Assembly: GCA_045533955.1 (NCBI GenBank)
Contig: JAZSIU010000045.1
Coordinates: 33,615-97,614, forward strand
Source: HGM04593 sp045533955
Lineage (GTDB): Bacteria > Bacteroidota > Bacteroidia > Bacteroidales > Bacteroidaceae
Reading direction: 5' to 3'
Length of the DNA: 64,000 nt
Position numbers and translations under genes: made by a program. How positions within the stretch are numbered: the first letter of the stretch is position 1; every line of letters begins with the position of its first letter. Below are positions 52,862 to 62,231 of the stretch, piece by piece. The notes under the pieces were generated by a model. That model was not told the origin of the DNA, made no database searches, and saw only the letters and a program-made list of their open reading frames with translations.

Positions 52862-54105
52862 TGACACTGATGGATTTTATAGCGGTTGTGGCAATTTATG
52901 TCGAGATAGCTGTGTTGGCTGTTATTGATACAAAATTGTGGCGCACCGTATATACTCCGCTTAATATGCTGATGCTGCCATACGCGCTTATGCTTATGGT
53001 GGCGCTTATTGTCTGCGGCAATTGGGGAATTGTGGAGTTTTATTATCCCAGCCTCACTGTGTGGATGGTGGGACTGCCGCTCTTTGCAATTCCAAGCTAT
53101 ATTTTGGGCATTGGTTTCCACAAGAGCCTGCTCATTGAGGATGGCGGACGCATAGAGGATGAGGGGATGAATATGAGGCGCTTGAATGTGATTACCATTA
53201 TCCTCATTGCAGTTTTTCTTCTGCGATTTTTTATGCTGGCACGTTCGAGCCAACATCTGCCCGGCTCTGAGGATTTTGGCGAGGAGTATGCCGGATGGGG
53301 CCTTTGGGGACATTTGCACCGTCTGTTGCACGCTTTGTGCATCATATACATTTATAAATACGACCGAAAACATTGGTACTATATGCTGTTTATCGTGGGG
53401 ATGATGTTTGTAACGGTAATGTACGGTGTAAAATCGTGGATTCTTATCCCGACGATGGGCGGAGTGTGTATGCGCCTGTTTGCGGGAAAATTAAAACTGA
53501 AATTCTCGCTCCTTTTAAAGGTTGGTATTTTTGCTTTTATCGTATTTTTTGTAACATATTCTCTGACGCTGTATCTGGGAAAAGAGGTTGCGGCAACGTA
53601 CGACGTTGTGTTTGAATATATCTGTAAGACCTTTGTGCATTATGTCATAAGCGGCATTGTGGGCTGGAGTCAGGACTTGCAGATGGGTATTTTGGAAACT
53701 CCCCGATTCGAGACGCTCATAACAGGAATTGCCAATATATACAATGCTGTCGCAGGCAATGAATATGTCGATCCCACGAATCCTTTCTTCATACACAATG
53801 GAGTGAACGGCTCTAATGTGCGTGCGTTTTTCGGCACAATATATGTGAACAGCAGCATTGTTCAATTTGTGCTTGTGGTGCTTGCCGTCTCGGCCGTGCA
53901 TTATTTGGTGAAACTGTGGGCGATGGCCTCGCGCAGTGTCTATGTAAATGTTGTGTATTTCTTCTATTGCGGAATGTTGATGATGGGATGGTTCGAGATA
54001 TATTTTTATCATTTGCAGTTCCTCGAGGTACCGCTTATGGTCTTCTTCGTATATTTGATGATGAAGGTAGATTTTAAAAATGGTTTAAAAGAGATTAAAC
54101 TATGA
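52861..54105 (+). CDS. Wzy-type polysaccharide polymerase, putative
   Basis: A 414-residue polytopic membrane protein with about ten or eleven helices and a large loop late in the sequence (about 250-325, containing the Gly/Asn-rich stretch GNEYVDPTNPFF and FGTIYVNS). Such low-similarity proteins located next to Wzx and Wzz are usually the polymerase that links repeat units in the periplasm. The call rests on topology and position, not on a conserved motif. The start overlaps the flippase stop (TGATG) and its end overlaps the Wzi gene by 4 bases. Confidence 0.75.
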   Translation: MTLMDFIAVVAIYVEIAVLAVIDTKLWRTVYTPLNMLMLPYALMLMVALIVCGNWGIVEFYYPSLTVWMVGLPLFAIPSYILGIGFHKSLLIEDGGRIEDEGMNMRRLNVITIILIAVFLLRFFMLARSSQHLPGSEDFGEEYAGWGLWGHLHRLLHALCIIYIYKYDRKHWYYMLFIVGMMFVTVMYGVKSWILIPTMGGVCMRLFAGKLKLKFSLLLKVGIFAFIVFFVTYSLTLYLGKEVAATYDVVFEYICKTFVHYVISGIVGWSQDLQMGILETPRFETLITGIANIYNAVAGNEYVDPTNPFFIHNGVNGSNVRAFFGTIYVNSSIVQFVLVVLAVSAVHYLVKLWAMASRSVYVNVVYFFYCGMLMMGWFEIYFYHLQFLEVPLMVFFVYLMMKVDFKNGLKEIKL

Positions 54106-55712
54106 AACAAAAAGTCTCTTTTTTAAAATATATAATTTCGGCTGTGCTGTTTTTAAATATAGCGGCAGCCGTCTCGCAGAGTAAGGGTGGCTTCGACTAT
54201 TATGCGCAATTCAATGCCATTGTGTCGGACGGCGACTATGCTCCCTATTGGCTCACGGCCAATAGAAACGGTGTCTCGTCGGTTGATGCCAATAGCGGAT
54301 ATGCGCGCTATGCGATGAGCTATCATAATGCTTTTGGAAAGGGTGATAAATTCAAGTATAAAATAGCGGCCGATGTTCTTGCAGGATACAATCAGCCGTC
54401 CGAGTTTTCTGTGCAACAATTTTATGGCGAACTCTCTTGGAAGTGGCTCACCCTGTCGCTCGGAAGCAAGGAACGTGCCGGCGAGACCGAGTATTTTGCC
54501 CGTGCAGACAACAATTTCGACAACAACCTCGCTAGGAATTATCGCAATCTCTTCGGCGATAGATTTAGTAGTTTGGGCAGCGGCGGCCTTGCGTATAGCG
54601 GCAACAGCCGTCCCGTGCCTCAGATGCGCATCGAGGTTCCCGAGTATGTCGCAATTCCCGGAACAAACGATTGGCTCAGAGTGAGAGGATATATTGCCTA
54701 CGGATTCTTTACCGATGGCAATTATCAACGGGATTTTACCCGAGCAAACGAAAAAGCAAAATATGGTACCGATATTTTGTATCACGGAAAGGCGGGATTT
54801 ATAAGCATAGGGAAGCCTTCGAAATTTCCTTTGACCTTTGAGGGCGGCCTCGAAATGCACGCACAATTCGGTGGCACAATGTATAAGACGGGATACGTTC
54901 GCCCCGTGAAAATGCCCCACGGACTTGTGGATTTTCTGAAGGCTTTTATCCCTATGGGCGGCAGCGACGACACTCCCACTGTGGAGCAGACAAATATCTC
55001 GGGCAATCAGATTGGCAGCTGGCACGCAGCCTTCACCTACCACGCCTCGCCGCTCGAGGTACGTCTCTACGGCGAGCATCTGTTCGAGGATTTCTCGCAG
55101 CTCTTTTTCTTCGAGTATCAAATGAACAAGGATGGCAAAAGGCGTGTGCTCGTCTATCCGTGGCGCGACATTCTTGTTGGTGTGAACATAAAAAATAAGT
55201 CGAAAATTGTGCCTTTTATCTCGAACATAAGATACGAGTATCTTACCACACGCGACCAGAGCGGAGCGCTCTATCACGACCCGAGCGACTATTTCAACGA
55301 CCAGCTCGACGGATGCGACAATTACTATAATCACGGTATTTATCCCGGATGGCACCATTGGGGGATGGGAATGGGCAATCCGCTCGCATTCTCGCCCGCG
55401 TACAACAATAATGGAAGCCTCGAATTTAAAGGCAACAGGATTGTCGCGCACAATGTGGGAGTAAACGGTGTCTTCTGCTCGAGGCTGCCGATAGCTTACA
55501 GGCTCAACTATACGTACAGCGAGAATTGGGGTACATATTACAACCCCTTCAGAGAGAAGAAATATACCACCTCTTTATTGGCCGAGGCTACTTTTCTGCC
55601 CCGAAAAGCAGGGTGGATGGGAACGGTTGCCGTGGGTTACGACAAGAGCGATTTTATAGGCGAGAATCTTGGAGTGTTATTTACATTCACCTACTCGGGC
55701 ACATTTTTTTAA
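54102..55712 (+). CDS. Capsule assembly protein, Wzi family
   Basis: A 536-residue exported outer-membrane beta-barrel that helps attach or organise capsule at the cell surface. A signal peptide (about 1-24, ending AAAVSQ) precedes the Bacteroidetes Wzi signature DYAPYWLTANRNG, followed by repeated amphipathic strands rich in Tyr, Gly and Trp and by LSWKWLTLSLGSKERAGE. The C-terminal end, LGVLFTFTYSGTFF, finishes in an aromatic residue as in outer-membrane barrels. It overlaps the polymerase gene by an ATGA. Its presence marks the locus as capsule or tightly surface-attached EPS rather than plain O-antigen. Confidence 0.92.
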   Translation: MKQKVSFLKYIISAVLFLNIAAAVSQSKGGFDYYAQFNAIVSDGDYAPYWLTANRNGVSSVDANSGYARYAMSYHNAFGKGDKFKYKIAADVLAGYNQPSEFSVQQFYGELSWKWLTLSLGSKERAGETEYFARADNNFDNNLARNYRNLFGDRFSSLGSGGLAYSGNSRPVPQMRIEVPEYVAIPGTNDWLRVRGYIAYGFFTDGNYQRDFTRANEKAKYGTDILYHGKAGFISIGKPSKFPLTFEGGLEMHAQFGGTMYKTGYVRPVKMPHGLVDFLKAFIPMGGSDDTPTVEQTNISGNQIGSWHAAFTYHASPLEVRLYGEHLFEDFSQLFFFEYQMNKDGKRRVLVYPWRDILVGVNIKNKSKIVPFISNIRYEYLTTRDQSGALYHDPSDYFNDQLDGCDNYYNHGIYPGWHHWGMGMGNPLAFSPAYNNNGSLEFKGNRIVAHNVGVNGVFCSRLPIAYRLNYTYSENWGTYYNPFREKKYTTSLLAEATFLPRKAGWMGTVAVGYDKSDFIGENLGVLFTFTYSGTFF

Positions 55713-55725
55713 TAGCTAATGTACG

Positions 55726-56172
55726 ATGAATAAATTTCTAATATTTATATTTACAATAACAATAGCGTTTGTATCGTGCGACAGCGTCTATATAAACGGC
55801 GAGCTTGACGGTATGTGGCAGCTGCGCAGCGTGCAGTATATCGACCGCGACCTTTATCCTGCCGACGAGTATCCCGATGCCTCGCCGCAGGATATTTATT
55901 ACTCGTTCCAACAGCATCTTGTGCTGCTGGGAATAATGAGCGAGGATAGCCTTCCCGTGCGTTATTTGGGCAATTTGGAGTATAAGAAAATGCAGAGCGT
56001 TACCATCGGGGGCTTTAGAAAATTTATGCAAGAGGAGCAGGCTGCCACATTGGACGACCTGCGCCGATTTATGCTCTACGACACACTGACTATATTTGAA
56101 ATTAAGAAACTCGACGACGATATATTGCAGATGAACAGCAAGGGCATTCAATATACGCTAAGAAAATGGTAA
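55726..56172 (+). CDS. Lipocalin-like lipoprotein, DUF4847-like
   Basis: A 148-residue lipoprotein with Cys18 in AFVSCDS. The mature part starts with a lipocalin-like GMWQLRSVQY block, followed by a YYSFQQHLVLLG strand and a helix FRKFMQEEQAATLDDLRRFM. It resembles the DUF4847/lipocalin-like lipoproteins of Bacteroidetes; function unknown. Located 13 bp after Wzi and 20 bp before a glycosyltransferase, it may have an accessory role in surface polymer assembly. Confidence 0.7.
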   Translation: MNKFLIFIFTITIAFVSCDSVYINGELDGMWQLRSVQYIDRDLYPADEYPDASPQDIYYSFQQHLVLLGIMSEDSLPVRYLGNLEYKKMQSVTIGGFRKFMQEEQAATLDDLRRFMLYDTLTIFEIKKLDDDILQMNSKGIQYTLRKW

Positions 56173-56192
56173 ATAAGTAAAAATCAGATACT

Positions 56193-57074
56193 ATGGCACT
56201 ATTAAAGAAAATTCAAATTCTCTCACGCTCGGTGTTGGGCGAATTTATAAAAGTCTATTATAAACTATTTAAGCCTGAGGCCGTAAATGCCATAAACAAC
56301 GAGCCTCGCCGACGCAAAGTGATAGTCTCGCTCACCAGCTACGGGCGTCGCGTCTCGGGGAATCTTGCCGTTACAATATGGTCGCTGCTAAGACAGACGT
56401 ATAAGCCCGACGCTGTTATCCTGTGGCTCGACAAAGAGAAATGGAACGACGCGCTGTTGCCCGATTGCATCAAGAGGCTTCAGAAGCAGGGCCTCACGGT
56501 AAAATATTGCAAAGATGTGCGGTCGTACACAAAGCTTATTCCGGCGTTAGAGATGTTCCCCGATGAGCTGATAATAACGGTTGACGACGATTTATTTTAT
56601 AAATCGACCACCGTTCAGCGATTGGTCGAGGCATACGAGAAGAATCCCAACCGTATATACGCCCACCGTGCCCACCGTCCGCTATTCGATAAAGATAATA
56701 AGCTGAAGCCTTACAATGATTGGGCGCTCGAGCTTGCCCCCACTGAGAAGCAGCCTGTCTTTCTGACCGGTTGCGGCGGAGTATTGTATGATAAAAAATT
56801 GTTGCACGACGATATTCTGCGCGAGGATTTATATATGAAACTCGCTCCGAATGCCGATGACGTGTGGTTCTATTTTATGACGGTGCTTAAAAAAACCGAG
56901 ACAGTGGTTATTCCACGAAAAAGCTGCACATATATTCCGTTGGATAATTTTTATCAGCTTTTTCACAAGGATGCTCGTTTGGCGGCCTCTAATTGCAAAG
57001 AGTCGAGGAACGACGTTCAGATACGCAATGTGATGCAGTATTATGGACTAAAAGATACAGATATAATTTTTTGA
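56193..57074 (+). CDS. Glycosyltransferase, GT-A fold
   Basis: A 293-residue cytoplasmic or membrane-associated glycosyltransferase. A basic amphipathic N-terminus (about 1-35) precedes a start typical of a poorly studied Bacteroidetes group, IVSLTSYGRRV, then a catalytic-looking VDDD at residues 130-133 (DXD metal motif) and FLTGCGGVLYDKKLL. The last helix region includes APNADDVWFYFM, where an Asp pair may take part in catalysis. Donor and acceptor are unknown. It lies 20 bp after the lipoprotein gene and 6 bp before the next glycosyltransferase. Confidence 0.85.
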   Translation: MALLKKIQILSRSVLGEFIKVYYKLFKPEAVNAINNEPRRRKVIVSLTSYGRRVSGNLAVTIWSLLRQTYKPDAVILWLDKEKWNDALLPDCIKRLQKQGLTVKYCKDVRSYTKLIPALEMFPDELIITVDDDLFYKSTTVQRLVEAYEKNPNRIYAHRAHRPLFDKDNKLKPYNDWALELAPTEKQPVFLTGCGGVLYDKKLLHDDILREDLYMKLAPNADDVWFYFMTVLKKTETVVIPRKSCTYIPLDNFYQLFHKDARLAASNCKESRNDVQIRNVMQYYGLKDTDIIF

Positions 57075-57080
57075 AAAATA

Positions 57081-58052
57081 ATGACAGGAATTATTATATT
57101 AAATTGGAACGGCGCAAAGGATACAATCGCCTGCCTCGAGTCGCTCTATGCGGCCGAGGGCGACTTTTTTGCGGTTGTTGTGGATAATGGTTCCACCGAT
57201 GGCTCGGTGGCCGATATTTGCGACTATCTAAAGAGTGCGGCGGTGGATTTTTGCACAGCTAAAAGAGGCGAGAGAATGGAGCGCCCCTGTCGTCGGCGCG
57301 AGTGTATCGTCTTTGAGACGATGCAGAATCTCGGCTTTGCAAAAGGAAACAACGAGGCTCTCCGCTTCCTTGCACAGCACAAAGCCGAGAGTTATATTCT
57401 CTTGAACAACGACACAATAGTCGAAAAGGATTTTCTTGTGAATCTACAAGAATTTTCTCACCGCCACCCCGAGTATGCGGCGCTCACGCCACTTATCTGC
57501 TACGAGGGCGACAGGGAGCTTGTGTGGAATTGCGGTGGTCGTCAGCGGTGGGGGTTCCGCATATATTTTTATGCACGCAACCGAGTGTCCGAGATTCGCG
57601 AAACGGGCTCCATTGATATTACCTTTGTTACGGGCTGCGCACTTTTCTTCCGTCCCGATATTCTGCTTGCTGATGGGGGAGTATTCACCGAGCGCTTCTT
57701 TTTTGGCGAGGAGGATTTTAATTTTTGCCTGCGTATGAACCGATTAGGTAGAAAAATGGCCTGTGTGCTTACTTCAAAAATCTATCATAAAGTGAGCTCA
57801 TCTACCGTAAATAACGACCCCATAGGAAAAACATATATCTATTATCTGAACAGATACATCGACGTTAAGCAAAATTACAGCAGTCTTTTCTATTTTTGTT
57901 GGAAAATGGTAAATTTTCCGAATGTTATCCGCATTTTAAGGCGAAAAGGCCTCTCGATAATAGAGGGAATAAAATGGACGATGCGACTGCACCGCGACGC
58001 TTGCCGCAAAGAGGGTGTGAGCTACGAGGATTTTATCCGTGCGCTTAAATAG
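57081..58052 (+). CDS. GT2-family glycosyltransferase (rhamnosyltransferase-like)
   Basis: A 323-residue GT2 enzyme. Early strands read IIILNWNGAKDTIACLESL and VVDNGSTDGS, the nucleotide-sugar binding motifs. The metal site is in LLNNDTIVEKD, and a substrate region TGCALFFRPD and FFFGEEDFNFCLRMNR follows. This is the pattern of WbbL/RfbF-type rhamnosyltransferases, but donor sugar prediction from it is weak. A C-terminal basic helical tail may touch the membrane. Last gene of the polysaccharide operon; a terminator follows. Confidence 0.9.
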   Translation: MTGIIILNWNGAKDTIACLESLYAAEGDFFAVVVDNGSTDGSVADICDYLKSAAVDFCTAKRGERMERPCRRRECIVFETMQNLGFAKGNNEALRFLAQHKAESYILLNNDTIVEKDFLVNLQEFSHRHPEYAALTPLICYEGDRELVWNCGGRQRWGFRIYFYARNRVSEIRETGSIDITFVTGCALFFRPDILLADGGVFTERFFFGEEDFNFCLRMNRLGRKMACVLTSKIYHKVSSSTVNNDPIGKTYIYYLNRYIDVKQNYSSLFYFCWKMVNFPNVIRILRRKGLSIIEGIKWTMRLHRDACRKEGVSYEDFIRALK

Positions 58053-58095
58053 TTTTTTCTTATAATCAGAGAGGAGTGTTGGAATATAAAAAAAT

Positions 58096-58139
58096 GCCTC
58101 CTATCCTTGTTCTATGGAGAATAGGGTGGGAGGCTTCCT
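58096..58139. terminator. Terminator between the polysaccharide operon and SpoU methyltransferase 2
   Basis: GCCTCC (58096-58101) pairs with GGAGGC (58129-58134), extended inward by a few more pairs including wobbles; A-rich left and T-rich right flanks allow both directions. Confidence 0.75.
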
Positions 58140-58141
58140 TT

Positions 58142-58900
58142 TTACATCATCCGCCGACGTGCTTCGGCACATATGATGGCCGTTGCCATCGAGACGTTCA
58201 GCGACTCGGACGTCGGGCGCCCTGCGGGGTAGTTGGGGATAAAAAGTCGCTCGGTTACCGAGGCGGCACACTCGGGACCGATGCCGTTGCCCTCGTTGCC
58301 CATTATGATAATGCCACGGCTTAGAATCTCCTTCTCGTACATATTCTCGCCGTCGAGGAAAGTGCCGTAAATAGGCGTCTTTTCCTTAAGCGAGGCCAGC
58401 AACTGCGGCAGATTAGTGTAGTGCAGCCTCACGCGGCCTATTGCCCCCATTGTAGCCTGCACGGTCTTCGGATTATAAATGTCGGCCGTGCCCATAGAGC
58501 AGAAAATGTGCTCTATGCCGAACCAATCGGCAATGCGCACTATTGTACCTAAATTCCCGGGGTCCTGAACCTCGTCGAGCGCAAGGCACAGCTCTTTTGT
58601 GGCCACCGCGGGGTCGATGGGCTCGTCGCGTTGCTCGAATAGTGCCAAAATTCCCTGTGGGGTGCGCAAAAAACTCGCGCGCCGAAGCTCGTCGTCGCTA
58701 ACCTCTATAATCGCGGCCTTTGTCTCCAATTTATACGTGTCGAGCCACTCGCGGGTGGCTATAATCTTCTCGCATCGAAGGCCCGAGGCCAATAGGTCGC
58801 CGACGGTCTTTCGGCCCTCGGCAACAAAAAGATTACTCTCTTTACGATATTTCTTCTGCTCGAGTGAGCGTATGAGTTTCAGTAGTTGCTTGCTTAGCAT
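58142..58900 (-). CDS. SpoU/TrmH-family RNA 2'-O-methyltransferase
   Basis: A 252-residue second SpoU-family enzyme. An N-terminal substrate-binding domain (about 1-95; SLEQKKYRKESNLFVAEGRKTV) precedes the knotted domain with motif 1 DPGNLGTIVRIADWFGI, motif 2 IIIMGNEGNGI and motif 3 IPNYPAGRPTSESLNVSMATAI. The N-terminus is typical of the rRNA/tRNA methyltransferases found in Bacteroidetes upstream of the TamL gene. Target unknown. It diverges from the Omp85-type gene, with divergent -7 boxes between them. Confidence 0.93.
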   Translation of the reverse strand: MLSKQLLKLIRSLEQKKYRKESNLFVAEGRKTVGDLLASGLRCEKIIATREWLDTYKLETKAAIIEVSDDELRRASFLRTPQGILALFEQRDEPIDPAVATKELCLALDEVQDPGNLGTIVRIADWFGIEHIFCSMGTADIYNPKTVQATMGAIGRVRLHYTNLPQLLASLKEKTPIYGTFLDGENMYEKEILSRGIIIMGNEGNGIGPECAASVTERLFIPNYPAGRPTSESLNVSMATAIICAEARRRMM

Positions 58901-58932
58901 TCTCTTTTATTTTTTATAGAGTTAAAGTGCTG

Positions 58933-58940
58933 CAAATCTA
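58933..58940 (-). promoter_or_regulatory. -7 box of SpoU methyltransferase 2
   Basis: TAGATTTG on the minus strand, 32 bases before the ATG at 58900. Confidence 0.5.
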
Positions 58941-58963
58941 CCTTATTTCTGCGAGGATTTTTA

Positions 58964-58971
58964 TATATTTG
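58964..58971 (+). promoter_or_regulatory. -7 box of the TamL-like gene
   Basis: TATATTTG, 49 bases before the ATG at 59021, divergent to the box at 58933-58940. Confidence 0.55.
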
Positions 58972-59020
58972 CAAAATTTTTTTCCATTTTGGGGAAATTG
59001 TGTAACTGAGATTAAGAAGA

Positions 59021-61327
59021 ATGTCCGTTAAAAATGCTATATGCCTGTTGTTGCTTGTGTCGGCACTGCTATCGTGCTCGACAACAAAATTTGTGCCCGA
59101 TGGCGAGCATCTTCTCTCGCGTGTGCACATAATTTCGCAGCACGATAGAGCGCTTGCCACAAAGGCGCAGGCGTATGTTCGTCAGCACCCCAACTCGAAA
59201 TGGTTCAGTGTGGCAAAGGTGCCCCTCGGGATTTTCTCACTCTCGGGGAGCGACAGTACAAAATGGGGTAATAAGGTACTGAGACGCATAGGCGAGGAGC
59301 CTGTGATTTTCAGCCCCTCGATGGCCGAGCTTACACGCTACAATATTGAACAGATGCTGCGCAATGACGGCTATCTGCACGCAACGGTCGATTTTGAGGC
59401 ACGACCCGCAGGCGATAAGCGCTTGGATGCAATATATTATCTGCACGAGCGCGAGCGTTACACCGTATCGTCGATAAGAATGGTAACCGATGACGAACGT
59501 CTTGCAGCCATCGTAAAGGCCGACTCGGCAGCCTCGCTGCTGCGCACGGGAATGCCTTTCAGCGTCGATGTTCTTGAAGCCGAGCGCCGACGCATCACAG
59601 CGCTGCTGAAAGACAACGGTTATTATCGCTTCCAGAAAGATTATATCACTTTCGAGGCCGACACGGCTCATCACTCCACGAATGTGGGCGTGAAAATGAA
59701 TATTGCGCTTTTCCGCGACACAGAGACCGAGGCATACATTCCCCACCGTCAATATAGCATCAACAGCGTTACTTTTGTCTCGGGCGCAGGCCTTAGGCTG
59801 AACGAGCAAGAGCTTGCCGCCTGCGACACTATGCAGTGGGACGAGTATAAATTCCTCAGTAAAGAGAAACTTTCGATACGCCCGAAAGTGCTTGCAAAGC
59901 ATACGCACCTCGAGAGGGGAGGGCTGTACTCGCAGAGCCTTGTTGACCGCACACACAACTCCTTGGCACAGCTGTCGGCGTTGCGTTACGCATCGCTCAG
60001 AATGGTCGAGCATCCGAAAAGCTCGTTGCTCGATGCCTATATTATGCTCGAGCGAAACAAACGTCGCACAATCTCTTTTGAACTCGAGGGCACAAATACC
60101 GCCGGCGACCTCGGGGCAGCAGCAGCCGTTACATTCTCGGATAAGAACCTTTTCCGCGGTTCCGAGCTTCTGTCTTTGCGCCTCTTTGGGGCCTACGAGG
60201 CAATCTCGGGCCTTAGCGGATATACTCGCGACAGTTATTTCGAGTATGGAGCCGAGCTCAGCCTGCGTCTGTACGGCGGCGTGCTGTCGTCGTTGCTGCC
60301 GGTGGAGTCGCAGCGTCGTCTGCAAAAGTCATCGACCCTCCTGACACTGAAATTCGACTCGCAAGAGCGTCCCGAATTCGACCGACAGATTCTATCGGGC
60401 GCGTGGAGTTATCTGTGGAGCAAAAAGGCCGAATCGTCGCACAAGGTTGATATTTTGGACGTTAACTACATTTATGTTCCGTGGATTTCCGATACTTTCA
60501 AGCGCGATTATCTCGATAGTATCTCGAACCGTAACTCAATCTTGAAATACAACTACGAGAATCTGCTCATCACTAAGCTGGGCTACCAATATAACTACAA
60601 CAGCTCTTACGGCGCGGGCGCTAAGGGCGAGCGTGTGGCCTTTGCCGTGCGTACAAATGTCGAGTGCTCGGGTAATTTGCTGCGCGGACTGAATAGCGTC
60701 TTTGGCGGCCACAAGAACAGCGATGGGCAATATACGTTTATGAATATAGCATACGCGCAGTATGTTAAGGGCGACCTCGACTTTACGGCGCGACTGAATA
60801 TTGACGACGAGAATACCTTTGTGGTGCATCTTGGGCTGGGCATTGCCTACCCTTATGGAAACTCGACGGTGCTTCCGTTCGAGAAGCGCTATTTCGCCGG
60901 AGGCGCCAACAGTCTGAGAGGCTGGACGGTGCGTGGTCTGGGCCCGGGAAGCTATCGCAGCAGCGACAGCAATATTGATTTTATCAATCAATCGGGCGAC
61001 CTAAAGCTCGATTGCAGTTTCGAGTTGCGCTCGCACCTTTTTTGGAAACTGCACTCGGCGTTTTTTATCGACGCGGGTAATATATGGACTATCCGCTACT
61101 ACCGCGAGCAGCCCGGTGGACAGTTCGATATTAAGAGCTTTCACAAGGATATTGCATTCTCCTACGGATTGGGCCTGCGTTTCGAGCTCGACCTTTTTGT
61201 GTTCCGCCTCGACGCGGGAATGAAGGCTCTGAACCCAGCCTACCGGGGAAAAGAGCGCTATCCGCTGCTCAGTCCCGATTTTGGTCGGGATTTTGCATTG
61301 CATTTTGCAATCGGCTATCCCTTCTAA
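59021..61327 (+). CDS. Omp85-family outer-membrane lipoprotein, TamL-like
   Basis: A 768-residue outer-membrane protein. The N-terminus is a lipoprotein signal with Cys19 and the typical CSTTKFVPDGEHLLS start of the Bacteroidetes TamL group. POTRA-like segments cover about 40-370 (YNIEQMLRNDGYLHATVDF; RITALLKDNGYYRF; IMLERNKRRTISFELEGTN), then the Omp85 barrel with the lid motif SLRGWTVRGLGPG at about 625-640 and a final strand ending FAIGYPF. TamL works with TamB in outer-membrane biogenesis; no tamB gene follows here. Downstream is an MBL hydrolase after 51 bp. Confidence 0.9.
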   Translation: MSVKNAICLLLLVSALLSCSTTKFVPDGEHLLSRVHIISQHDRALATKAQAYVRQHPNSKWFSVAKVPLGIFSLSGSDSTKWGNKVLRRIGEEPVIFSPSMAELTRYNIEQMLRNDGYLHATVDFEARPAGDKRLDAIYYLHERERYTVSSIRMVTDDERLAAIVKADSAASLLRTGMPFSVDVLEAERRRITALLKDNGYYRFQKDYITFEADTAHHSTNVGVKMNIALFRDTETEAYIPHRQYSINSVTFVSGAGLRLNEQELAACDTMQWDEYKFLSKEKLSIRPKVLAKHTHLERGGLYSQSLVDRTHNSLAQLSALRYASLRMVEHPKSSLLDAYIMLERNKRRTISFELEGTNTAGDLGAAAAVTFSDKNLFRGSELLSLRLFGAYEAISGLSGYTRDSYFEYGAELSLRLYGGVLSSLLPVESQRRLQKSSTLLTLKFDSQERPEFDRQILSGAWSYLWSKKAESSHKVDILDVNYIYVPWISDTFKRDYLDSISNRNSILKYNYENLLITKLGYQYNYNSSYGAGAKGERVAFAVRTNVECSGNLLRGLNSVFGGHKNSDGQYTFMNIAYAQYVKGDLDFTARLNIDDENTFVVHLGLGIAYPYGNSTVLPFEKRYFAGGANSLRGWTVRGLGPGSYRSSDSNIDFINQSGDLKLDCSFELRSHLFWKLHSAFFIDAGNIWTIRYYREQPGGQFDIKSFHKDIAFSYGLGLRFELDLFVFRLDAGMKALNPAYRGKERYPLLSPDFGRDFALHFAIGYPF

Positions 61328-61378
61328 TGGGGCAGGGCGATTGTCTGTTTTTTTTGAAGAAAATAAAAATAAAGATAT

Positions 61379-62185
61379 ATGAAAATTCGTTTTATGAGTA
61401 TTGGTAGCGGCAGTTGCGGCAACTGTTACTATCTGGGAGTGGACGATTATGGTATTCTGATAGATGCCGGAATACCATCGAAGATTATAAGAGCCACTCT
61501 GAAGCGCGAGGGAATTCCCTTTGAGAGCATCTGTGCCGTGTTTGTAACGCACGACCACGCCGACCACATTAAAGCCCTTGGGGTAATTGCCTCAAAAGCA
61601 AATATCCCCGTTTATGCCACACGCGACACGCACCGTGGAATAAACAATAATTACTGTATGAACAAACCCCTCGACCCAATGTACGTGCGTTACGTCGAGA
61701 AAGGCGAGATGACACAATTCCGTGCATTCGAGATTACGCCTTTCGAGGTGCCGCACGACGGTACCGATAATGTGGGATATTACATTGAGATTGGCGACGT
61801 TAAATTCTGCATTGCAACCGACCTTGGGACAATCACTGACGAGGTATCTTACTACGTCGACAAGGCCAATTATCTTGTGATAGAGTCGAACTACGAGGAA
61901 CAGATGCTGATGATGGGGCGCTATCCGCAATTCCTAAAGGAGCGCGTCTCGGGTGCCCGAGGCCATTTGAGCAATCAGACGACGGCGCGCTATCTGGCCA
62001 AAAATATGAACGAACATCTGAAATGTATATGGTTGTGCCATCTGAGCGAGGAGAATAATCACCCCGAGCTTGCCTACAAGGCGGTGCAGATGGAATTTGC
62101 GCAGTATGGCATTATCGTCGGAAAGGACGTTGCACTGAATGTGCTAAAGAGAGCAACCCCCTCGCCTGTATATACGTTGGAGTAG
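61379..62185 (+). CDS. MBL-fold metallohydrolase, YycJ/WalJ-like
   Basis: A 268-residue cytoplasmic metallo-beta-lactamase-fold enzyme. The first metal motif reads VTHDHADHI at about residues 58-66; other ligands are the His in VPHDGTDNVGY, the Asp in ATDLGTI, and a late His in CHLSEENNHPELA. The opening SIGSGSCGNCYYL is characteristic of the YycJ group, which is proposed to act on nucleic acids or in cell-wall coordination in Firmicutes; the role in Bacteroidetes is not established. Likely co-transcribed with tyrS (46 bp downstream) and possibly the TamL-like gene. Confidence 0.9.
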   Translation: MKIRFMSIGSGSCGNCYYLGVDDYGILIDAGIPSKIIRATLKREGIPFESICAVFVTHDHADHIKALGVIASKANIPVYATRDTHRGINNNYCMNKPLDPMYVRYVEKGEMTQFRAFEITPFEVPHDGTDNVGYYIEIGDVKFCIATDLGTITDEVSYYVDKANYLVIESNYEEQMLMMGRYPQFLKERVSGARGHLSNQTTARYLAKNMNEHLKCIWLCHLSEENNHPELAYKAVQMEFAQYGIIVGKDVALNVLKRATPSPVYTLE

Positions 62186-62231
62186 GGCTTTTGATAATTT
62201 TGGAAACAAAGGACTTAAAAAATATAAAAGT

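Noticed and set aside
54153..55451. A 432-codon antisense frame across the Wzi gene
   Set aside because: No recognisable domain, no promoter or ribosome site, and full overlap with a well-supported gene.
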